From CAVQXR01 sp046330455 (GTDB lineage Bacteria; Actinomycetota; Thermoleophilia; Gaiellales; Gaiellaceae), in NCBI GenBank assembly GCA_046330455.1, contig JAXLSU010000006.1, forward strand, positions 155,077 to 219,076: DNA of 64,000 nucleotides, given 5' to 3'. Below the pieces are notes generated by a model. That model worked only from the letters and a program-made list of their open reading frames with translations, made no database searches and was not told the origin of the DNA. This document shows, one piece after another, positions 58,635 through 64,000 of this stretch (its first letter is position 1; each line of letters opens with the position of its first letter). A program made the position numbers and the translations under genes.

Positions 58635-58780
58635 GCCGGGCAGAGCCCGGCGGGCCGGATGAGATCCGGCCCCTACACGGGCATGGAGCGCCTGGCCCCT
58701 TCCCGGCACGCCTCTGGGCTGGGCGTCCGACCCTTCCTGGGGGTCGTCTGGTCTTGTAGGGGCGGGATCTCATCCCGCCC
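58635..58780. repeat. Inverted pair of dispersed palindromes between pspAB and pspAA (copies E and F)
   Basis: A GCCGGGC / GCCCGGC hairpin (58635-58651) and the palindrome GGGCCGGAT / ATCCGGCCC (58652-58672, followed by CTACA) face, in opposite orientation, GTAGG plus GGGCGGGAT / ATCCCGCCC (58760-58780). The outer ~26 bases agree at about 24 of 26 positions when one copy is reverse-complemented, with an ~80-base spacer, so the whole resembles a small inverted-repeat (MITE-like) element or a bidirectional terminator. It lies between two convergent operons. Confidence 0.7.
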
Positions 58781-58795
58781 GGTCTTGCCTGCTGC

Positions 58796-59083
58796 CTACG
58801 AGGGCAGGTCGGGGATCAGCCCGTGGTCGGCGAAGAGCAGGCGCGTCTCCTCGAGGGTGAGGTCGCTCGGCGGGATCACGATGTCCGAGACCGTGAGCTC
58901 GTCGACGGGCAGCGGCTCGCCTTGGGCCTGCACCATCCGCCACATCGCGTCGAGGCAGCGGTCGAGCTCGGGCTCGTCGTCGCGCTCGAGCGCCGCGACC
59001 GCCTCGTCGTCGAGTGAGTTCAGCTGCGTCGCAGCCGCGTCATCGAGCCGGTACTGCCCGGATCCCATCAGCCTGACGATCAC
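58796..59083 (-). CDS. pspAA: PspA-associated protein PspAA
   Basis: A 95-residue acidic protein. IVRLMGSGQYRLDDAAATQL at the N-terminus and LDRCLDAMWRMVQAQGEPLP, then DIVIPPSDLTLEE, match the small PspAA family found behind actinobacterial pspA. GTG 59083 overlaps the pspA stop (GTGA) behind a GGAGG ribosome site, so both are made together. It probably helps or regulates PspA; biochemical detail is lacking. Confidence 0.9.
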   Translation of the reverse strand: MIVRLMGSGQYRLDDAAATQLNSLDDEAVAALERDDEPELDRCLDAMWRMVQAQGEPLPVDELTVSDIVIPPSDLTLEETRLLFADHGLIPDLPS

Positions 59084-59820
59084 GATGCACCTCCTTCGAG
59101 CTCTTTCTTCTCATCCCCCTGACCGAGCTCCGCCCGGAGCTTCGCGAGCTCCTCGTCGACCTGGACGGATGCGGCGGTCTGGGCGAGCTCACGCTCGAGC
59201 TGGGTCTCGCCGAGCCCGGTGAAGTCCTCGAGCGTCCCGGCCTCGACGAGCTCCTCGACGGCCGACGCGCGCGCCTGCATCTGCTCGGTCTTGTCCTTCG
59301 CGCGCTGGACGGCGAGGCCGACGTCTGCCATCTCCTCGCCGATTCCACTGGCGGCCTCTCCGATCTTGACCTGGGCCTCCGCGGCGGAGTACTGCGCCTT
59401 GATGACCTCCTTCTGGCTGCGAAAAGCTTCGATCTTGGCCTGGAGGCGCTTCTCGTTGGCCTGCAGCTGCTCCTGCTGGGAGGCGAGGCCGGCGATCTGC
59501 TGGTCGAGGCCCTGGAGCTGCTGCTGGACGACCGCCTTCTGCTCGAGCGCCGCCCGTGCGAGATCCTCCCGGCCTGCGGTCATCGCCTGCCGTGCCTGTC
59601 CCTCGAGCTTGGCAACCGACTGCTCGAGCTGGTTCGTCTGCATCTCGAGGCGCTTCTTCGCCGTCACGACGTCGGCGATCCCCATCTTCACCTTCTGGAG
59701 CAGCTCGAGCTGCTTCTCGTACGAGTAGTCGAGGGTGACGGCGGGGTCCTCGGCGCGATCGAGGAGCTTCGAGATCCGCGCCTTGATGACGGTCGTCGCC
59801 CTACTCAAGAGCCCTGGCAT
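59080..59820 (-). CDS. pspA: Phage shock protein A (PspA/IM30 family)
   Basis: A 246-residue ESCRT-III-like coiled-coil protein that coats and repairs the inner membrane under stress. The N-terminus SRATTVIKARISKLLDRAED is the membrane-binding helix, followed by VTLDYSYEKQLELLQKVK and long heptad-rich helices (EQLQANEKRLQAKIEAFRSQ). ATG 59820 has an AGGAGG ribosome site. The operon pspA-pspAA is convergent with htpX-pspAB, giving a complete actinobacterial-type Psp module. No pspF-like activator or pspC is nearby. Confidence 0.95.
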   Translation of the reverse strand: MPGLLSRATTVIKARISKLLDRAEDPAVTLDYSYEKQLELLQKVKMGIADVVTAKKRLEMQTNQLEQSVAKLEGQARQAMTAGREDLARAALEQKAVVQQQLQGLDQQIAGLASQQEQLQANEKRLQAKIEAFRSQKEVIKAQYSAAEAQVKIGEAASGIGEEMADVGLAVQRAKDKTEQMQARASAVEELVEAGTLEDFTGLGETQLERELAQTAASVQVDEELAKLRAELGQGDEKKELEGGAS

Positions 59821-59885
59821 CTGTCCTCCTGTCGGGCGGCAGGTCGCCGTCCCTGTCTTTGGTTGCGGGCGGATGCATCGTAGCG

Positions 59886-59916
59886 ACGGGCGGCGACCCG
59901 GACGGGTGCCGCCCGT
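59886..59916 (-). terminator. Strong hairpin after the DHA2 efflux gene
   Basis: ACGGGCGGC pairs with GCCGCCCGT and the inner ACCCG with CGGGT, a 14-bp stem with one bulge and a two-base loop, 16 bases after the efflux-gene stop and before pspA. There is no T-run, as often in high-GC actinobacteria. Confidence 0.45.
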
Positions 59917-59931
59917 GAGCGTGGCACAGGG

Positions 59932-61350
59932 TCAGGCGGCTTCGGGGAGCGCGGCTTCCTCGCGTGCCTCGGCGGCCGCCCGGCGGCGACGCAGCCGGGG
60001 CACGGCGAGGGCGGCGATCGCCCCGAGACCGACGACGATGGCGCCGACCCAGACGGCCGGGACGAGCCCGTCGACGTAGGCCTCCGGCGTCTCGTAGCCG
60101 CCGTAGTGCGCGAACACCGCCGCCAGCACCGCGACGCCGAACACACCGCCGAGCTCGCGGATCGCGTTGTTGGCACCCGAGGCCTGGCCCTCCTCCTCGC
60201 GCCGGACCGAGCCGAGGATCATGTTCGCCACCGGGGCGAAGAACAGCGACATGCCGATGCCCGCGACGATGAAGGGGGCGACCAGTGTGCCGTAGGCGAC
60301 GCCGGGCTCCGAGACGGCGGCGAGCCAGGCGAGCGCGCCCGCCTGCATCGCGAGCCCGGTCGCCAGCAGCGGCCTGCCCCCGATGCGGTCCGAGAGGGCG
60401 CCCGCGACTGGCGCGATGAACATCGGCATCGCCGTCCACGGGAGGGTGCGAAGGCCGGCGTCGAGGGGCGAGTAGCCCTGGACGACCTGCAGGAACTGCG
60501 AGAGCAGGAAGATCGCCCCGAACATCCCGAAGTAGAAGAGCAGAGAGGCGACGTTCGTCCACAGGAACGTCCGGTTGCGGAAGAAGCGCATCGGGAGCAG
60601 CGGCGCCGGTGCGCGCAGCTCCCAGAGCACGAACGCGGCGACGAGCGCGATCCCCGCTGCGATCGAGCCCAGGATCACGGGGCTCGTCCAGCCCTCGCCG
60701 TTGCCCTGGACGACTCCGAACACGATCCCGAACAGGCCGGCGCTGCCGAGGGCGAGCCCCGGGAGGTCGAGGCTCGTGTTGGGGCCGCGCGACTCGTCGA
60801 GCTTGCGGAGCGCGAGCGGGATCACGGCGAGCCCGATCGGGACGTTCAGCCAGAAGATCCACTGCCAGGAGATCCCCTGGACCACGGCGCCGCCGACGAG
60901 CGGGCCGAGCGCGACGGCGAGGCCGGCAATCCCGCCCCAGGCGCCGAGCGCCACCCCGCGCTTCTCGGCGGAGACCGCGCGGCTGAGGATCGTCAGGGTG
61001 AGGGGCGTGACGATCGCCCCGCCGACGCCCTGCAGCGCACGCGCGATCACGAGCGTATCGGCGCTCGGAGCGAGTGCCGCCGCGGCCGAGGCGAGCGTGA
61101 AGATCCCCATGCCGATCACGAACATGCGGCGCCGGCCGAACCGGTCGCCGAGCGCAGCTCCGGTCAGGAGTAAGACGGCGAAGGTGAGGGTGTACGCGTT
61201 GACCGTCCACTCGAGCTGCTCGAGCGAGGCGCCGAGGTCGTCCCTGATCACGGGCAGGGCCATCGTCACGACCAGGTTGTCGAGCGTGACCATGAACAGG
61301 CCGATCGCCGTGACGACAAATGCCCAGAACGCTTTCGCTTGCGTACTCAT
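59932..61350 (-). CDS. DHA2-family MFS multidrug efflux transporter
   Basis: A 472-residue 14-helix MFS exporter of the EmrB/QacA class. The N-terminus FMVTLDNLVVTMALPVI contains the D1 motif, followed by GAALGDRFGRRRMFVIGM (motif A) and the antiporter motif C region GIAGLAVALGPLVGGAV. Such pumps use the proton gradient to export drugs or metabolites. The end is Ala/Glu-rich. ATG 61350 is the start. No regulator gene sits next to it, and upstream is a 354-base gap with degenerate sequence. Confidence 0.92.
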   Translation of the reverse strand: MSTQAKAFWAFVVTAIGLFMVTLDNLVVTMALPVIRDDLGASLEQLEWTVNAYTLTFAVLLLTGAALGDRFGRRRMFVIGMGIFTLASAAAALAPSADTLVIARALQGVGGAIVTPLTLTILSRAVSAEKRGVALGAWGGIAGLAVALGPLVGGAVVQGISWQWIFWLNVPIGLAVIPLALRKLDESRGPNTSLDLPGLALGSAGLFGIVFGVVQGNGEGWTSPVILGSIAAGIALVAAFVLWELRAPAPLLPMRFFRNRTFLWTNVASLLFYFGMFGAIFLLSQFLQVVQGYSPLDAGLRTLPWTAMPMFIAPVAGALSDRIGGRPLLATGLAMQAGALAWLAAVSEPGVAYGTLVAPFIVAGIGMSLFFAPVANMILGSVRREEEGQASGANNAIRELGGVFGVAVLAAVFAHYGGYETPEAYVDGLVPAVWVGAIVVGLGAIAALAVPRLRRRRAAAEAREEAALPEAA

Positions 61351-61395
61351 CGCCTCATCCTCCTGTCTCTACCGGGAGGTTCGCTGCGTGGGGCT

Positions 61396-61665
61396 TCACT
61401 GCCAATCGAGCCAGCATCCATCGGGGAGTGGGGTTAGCACGAACACTGGTGATGGGCTACCTGCTTCGTCTGGAAGACGAGAGCTCGAGGCCGCGCCCCT
61501 GGTCCGATTCCCGATCCACGCGACCTGCAACCTGCCGCAGAAGCCGGCCCACTCCTCGGAGCTCGGCGCGCTCTCGAGGCCGATCGCCCTGGCTGCATCG
61601 ATCAGGAACCCGCGGGCGAGGAACGGGCCGGCCGCCGGGGCGGGCTGCTCGACCCCATCGCACCG
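61396..61665 (-). other. Open stretch without start between the amidohydrolase and the efflux gene (possible gene remnant)
   Basis: In the 354-base gap 61351-61704 one minus-strand frame is open and reads protein-like: GPFLARGFLIDAARAIGLES, then EEWAGFCGRLQVAWIGN, to a stop at 61396. It has no ATG, GTG or TTG start and no family I recognise, so it may be a remnant. A 17-bp tandem repeat (61674-61690, 61691-61707) lies at its upstream end. Confidence 0.3.
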
Positions 61666-61673
61666 GGCGGTCT

Positions 61674-61707
61674 GGCGCCGCCGGTGGTCAGGCGCCGCCG
61701 GTGGTCA
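61674..61707. repeat. Perfect 17-bp tandem duplication at the amidohydrolase stop codon
   Basis: GGCGCCGCCGGTGGTCA occurs twice in direct succession. On the coding (minus) strand each copy contains TGA, and the first one read is the stop codon of the amidohydrolase gene, so the gene end is followed by a duplicated stop. Confidence 0.85.
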
Positions 61708-63297
61708 GGCCCCGAGGGGGATCCACCACTCCTCGCCGCGCGGCGTCGTGACGTACTCGGGCCAGCGGTAGTCGATGGGTGCCCGGAAGTCCTCCGGGAG
61801 GAGCGGGGGGATCCAGCTCGACCCGCCGACCCCGCCGCCTGTTCGCTCGCGGAACTCGGCCTGCGCCCGCTCGAGCTCGTCAGGACGCTCGAGGAGGTCG
61901 ACGATCGTCCCCCCGATCGTCTTCGCGGCGCAGACGACGGTCGGGTCGATCGTTGCCGGGTACCCGCCGAGCGCGTTGTAGACCCAGGCCGGATACTCGC
62001 ACTCGGGCTGAGGCGAGGCCAGCAGGCAGCGTCCGATGTAGAGCCTGACCGTGGGCGCATGCCAGGTGTACTCCGTGTAGTCGTCGGACGTGTAGCTCTT
62101 CTGCCACGGCGGCAGCTCGCTGCGCAGGAGCGCCTCGCCCTCGGCGGGCGTCGTCAGCTCGCCCATCATCGAGAGGAGCGGGTCGTCCATCGGCTCGAGC
62201 TCCAGGTTGCGCTGGATCTCCCGGCCGAACTCACGCGCCTCGTCTCCCCAGACGGGCGGTCCGGCGAGCTCGAGGTTCGCGTAGCAAAGCTCGGCGAGCG
62301 CGTGGTTGGGAAGCCCCGGTCTGGTCTTCGTCACCCAGCCCTTGCGCACCGTGCAGTGGGTCATCGCCGCAACGTGCTCTGCGTTCTGGTCGAGCACGGC
62401 GAAGATCCGCTCCTGCATCTCGAGCGTCGGGGCGCGGCTCGAGAACTGGATCTGGCTGAACCGCGGTGGCTCGTTGTCGGCCGTCGCCTGCCCGGCGGCG
62501 AGGATCGCCTCGTTCACCGTCCACGTCCCGGAGTGCGGCAGCATCGCCTCCTTCAGGTACTTGGAGGCCGTGTACATGAGACAGACCGCGTCGATCGCGC
62601 CGGGAGCCCGGGCCGCGGTGTGCGGGTTCGCCGTCGCCGCGCTCGCGCCCATCCCCGCCCAGGTCTCGGGCGTCGGGCACTCGAACGTGTAGATCGCGCT
62701 CCAGTAGGAGCCGCAGTGCGTGTCCCATCGCACCGTGTTCGAGTGGGCGGGGATGTAGGCGGGGTGGAAGCTGATCGCCGCGTCGAGGCCGTCGTAGTAT
62801 CCCTTCAGGGCGTGGACGGGCTTCGACCCGCACACCTTCTCGGCGGGCTCGCCGAAGAACACGAGCGTGCCGGGAAGGCTGTTTCGCTCCATCGCGGTCT
62901 TCGCGGCGACGATCCCGCCGAGCGCCCCGGTCCCGAGCGCCGAATGGGGATCCGTGTGCCCTGCCGCCTGCGGATGGACGCCCTCGCGCGGCTTCTCGTA
63001 CGGGACCGCCTCCTGGCTGTTCCCGGGCACGGCGTCGTACTCGGCATAGGCGGCGATCACGGGGCCGCCGCTCCCGAAGGTTGCCTTGAAGGCCGTCGGC
63101 ATGCCGCCCGTGCCCTCCTCGACCTCGAAGCCGAGCTCGCGCAGCAGGCGCACGTAGTAGGCGGCGGATCGGTACTCCCGCCAGGCCGGTTCGTGGAGGT
63201 CCCAGATCTCCTTCGTCGTCCGCGAGAGCCAGTTCTGGTGGTCGGTCACCCACGCGAGCGCGGTCTGCTTGGCCGGGGTCATGGGCGCGTGGGGCAT
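61705..63297 (-). CDS. M20-type metal-dependent amidohydrolase (AbgB/p-aminobenzoyl-glutamate hydrolase-like)
   Basis: A 530-residue hydrolase. N-terminal WLSRTTKEIWDLHEPAWREY and VIAAYAEYDAVPG, the latter with the Asp that bridges two metals, are followed by GHTDPHSALGTGALGGIVAA (metal His) and FFGEPAEKVCGSKP (catalytic Glu). The middle ~120 residues form the lid/dimerisation domain, and a C-terminal HNDYTEYTWHAPT-like block (YTEYTWHAPT) supplies the last ligand. The family cleaves amides of acyl-amino acids. ATG 63297 has a perfect AGGAGG ribosome site. The long N-terminal extension of the frame was rejected as low complexity. Confidence 0.9.
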   Translation of the reverse strand: MPHAPMTPAKQTALAWVTDHQNWLSRTTKEIWDLHEPAWREYRSAAYYVRLLRELGFEVEEGTGGMPTAFKATFGSGGPVIAAYAEYDAVPGNSQEAVPYEKPREGVHPQAAGHTDPHSALGTGALGGIVAAKTAMERNSLPGTLVFFGEPAEKVCGSKPVHALKGYYDGLDAAISFHPAYIPAHSNTVRWDTHCGSYWSAIYTFECPTPETWAGMGASAATANPHTAARAPGAIDAVCLMYTASKYLKEAMLPHSGTWTVNEAILAAGQATADNEPPRFSQIQFSSRAPTLEMQERIFAVLDQNAEHVAAMTHCTVRKGWVTKTRPGLPNHALAELCYANLELAGPPVWGDEAREFGREIQRNLELEPMDDPLLSMMGELTTPAEGEALLRSELPPWQKSYTSDDYTEYTWHAPTVRLYIGRCLLASPQPECEYPAWVYNALGGYPATIDPTVVCAAKTIGGTIVDLLERPDELERAQAEFRERTGGGVGGSSWIPPLLPEDFRAPIDYRWPEYVTTPRGEEWWIPLGA

Positions 63298-63698
63298 TGC
63301 AACCTCCTCGGACGGTTCGGCTTCCTGACAGGCTCCATCAAACGGGACATCGTCCCGGAGTGCAAGCGACGCAGACGTCTCATCGAGAAGGTGATGCTGC
63401 ACCGCTGCCTGCCGAGCGTCTCCGGGTCGCGGAGCTGACGCACCAGCCCGCTGCCGATCCGCGAGCTCGCAGACGGCACCGTCTATCGTGACGAATCGAA
63501 GGCCATGGAGGTCCGGATCAGGGCCGGGAAGCTCCTCGAGGACAGGTCCGCCGTACCGTAGGTTGGCGCCTCCCCCGGCTGTCGGAGTCGGCTTCGGCCT
63601 GGGTCGTCTCCGGGGTGGCGGACGACAGCCGAGCACCGAACGCCGGTCTCGTCGGGCGTGCCGACCGCGCCGTCGTCTCGGCTAGAATTGCTGGGCGC
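63298..63698. other. 401-base gap before tRNA-Ala with no clear gene
   Basis: No promoter pair or gene was recognised. A short plus-strand frame (63439-63561) reads LPIRELADGTVYRDESKAME and ends at TAG; it has no start codon at its head (an in-frame TGA at 63436 precedes it) and no family assignment, so it could be a gene fragment or chance. Confidence 0.5.
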
Positions 63699-63771
63699 GG
63701 GGCTATAGCTCAGCTGGGAGAGCGCCTGGATCGCACCCAGGAGGTCGCCGGTTCGAGTCCGGCTAGCTCCA
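63699..63771 (+). tRNA. tRNA-Ala (CGC anticodon)
   Basis: The 73-base cloverleaf starts GGGGCTA and ends TAGCTCC plus discriminator A. The acceptor contains the G3-U70 wobble pair that alanyl-tRNA synthetase reads. The anticodon stem CCTGG / CCAGG encloses ATCGCAC, giving anticodon CGC for codon GCG. D-arm GCTCAGCTGGGAGAGC and T-arm GCCGGTTCGAGTCCGGC are intact. CCA is not encoded. Confidence 0.96.
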
Positions 63772-63778
63772 CTCGGAA

Positions 63779-63800
63779 AAGGCCTGCAAACGCGGGCCTT
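63779..63800 (+). terminator. Intrinsic terminator after tRNA-Ala
   Basis: AAGGCCTGC and GCGGGCCTT form a 9-bp stem (one G-U pair) around AAAC, 8 bases after the tRNA end, followed by CTGTCTTCT. This is a good rho-independent terminator for the tRNA transcript. Confidence 0.65.
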
Positions 63801-63819
63801 CTGTCTTCTAGGGAGGACC

Positions 63820-63999
63820 CTAGCCCGACTGGGCCCAGCCCGGTGTCCATGCTCGCTGTCGGCATTGGCGTCGGCAGCGGAGACGTGTGATCAGGGCGAG
63901 GGGCGACAGCGGGTCCTTGCAGGCGTCCGGGCAGGATCGGGAGCGAGCTGCGAGCGTCCAGGCCGCGAGCAGGAAGAGGGTGGCGATCACCAGTCCGAG
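63820..63999 (-). CDS. Possible C-terminus of a membrane protein running off the right edge
   Basis: On the minus strand the frame is open from the window edge to TAG at 63820. The visible 59 residues begin LGLVIATLFLLAAWTLAARS, a hydrophobic helix, and continue with a Cys/Arg-rich stretch. The start and family are out of sight, and a chance frame cannot be ruled out. Confidence 0.3.
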   Translation of the reverse strand, partial: LGLVIATLFLLAAWTLAARSRSCPDACKDPLSPLALITRLRCRRQCRQRAWTPGWAQSG

Positions 64000-64000
64000 T

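Noticed and set aside
61320..61751. Plus-strand frame of 143 codons between efflux and amidohydrolase genes
   Set aside because: Ser/Arg/Pro-rich, no ribosome site and overlaps the start of the efflux gene on the other strand.
63439..63561. Plus-strand fragment LPIRELADGTVYRDESKAME before tRNA-Ala
   Set aside because: No start codon behind the in-frame TGA at 63436 and no family match; kept only as a note in the gap entry.
1..64000. Search for CRISPR arrays, rRNA operons, insertion sequences and prophage genes
   Set aside because: No regularly spaced direct repeats, rRNA cores, transposase DDE motifs, integrases or capsid/tail genes were seen. The holin-like domain at 10.8-11.2 kb is part of a cellular fusion protein.

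Overview
The window is about 70% G+C with many GTG and TTG starts and very tight gene packing. The gene set (PspA/PspAA and HtpX/PspAB, DUF2252, LURP-one, LCP ligase, Ig-like 'QW.RC' repeats before a beta-helix, single-chain pyruvate carboxylase) fits a high-GC actinobacterium. Thermoleophilia (Gaiellales or Solirubrobacterales-like) is my best inference, but no rRNA or marker alignment is available to prove it. No phage, insertion sequence, CRISPR array or rRNA was seen.

Layout. 0-9 kb: end of a beta-propeller protein, an LCP cell-wall ligase, an MFS carrier, TatA, a SirB1-type protein, an operon of an Ldh2-family dehydrogenase with two EamA transporters, and a cupin plus PLP-decarboxylase pair. 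9-13 kb: a holin-like/phosphodiesterase fusion and a SulP permease whose upstream region holds six helically phased 10-11 nt direct repeats resembling a PhoB/OmpR-type operator array. 13-18 kb: MoxR, DUF58 and VWA genes with start/stop overlaps, then an O-antigen-ligase/TPR protein. 18-26 kb: an ECF-like sigma factor facing a membrane protein with an LPFTG end, DUF2252, a NarL-type two-component system, a cupredoxin remnant, a TetR/small-monooxygenase divergon and small proteins.

26-47 kb is one large surface-polysaccharide locus. It has an AGE-family epimerase, five glycosyltransferases including a WecB/TagA type, a nucleotidyltransferase-like protein, a fused Wzt-Wzm ABC exporter, two sulfotransferases, a secreted beta-helix protein, a Wzy-type ligase/polymerase, a Wzx-type flippase, a polyprenyl-phosphate sugar transferase and a tyrosine autokinase. 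A tRNA-Ser(UGA) gene divides it into an ABC-exporter half and a Wzx/Wzy half. Together the genes suggest a sulfated exopolysaccharide or glycan made on a lipid carrier, with chain length and export controlled by the autokinase.

47-64 kb: pyruvate carboxylase; an operon (membrane protein, cytochrome c lipoprotein, HAD phosphatase, SerS, CocE-type hydrolase) in which the HAD gene appears to lack a standard start codon; a convergent envelope-stress module (htpX-pspAB against pspA-pspAA); a DHA2 efflux pump; an M20-type amidohydrolase; and tRNA-Ala(CGC).

A short palindromic element (core GGATGAGATCC or its complement, often ending in CCCTACA) recurs at gene 3' ends at about 16.1, 23.6, 23.7, 50.9, 58.65 and 58.76 kb and looks like a dispersed REP/MITE-type repeat of this genome.
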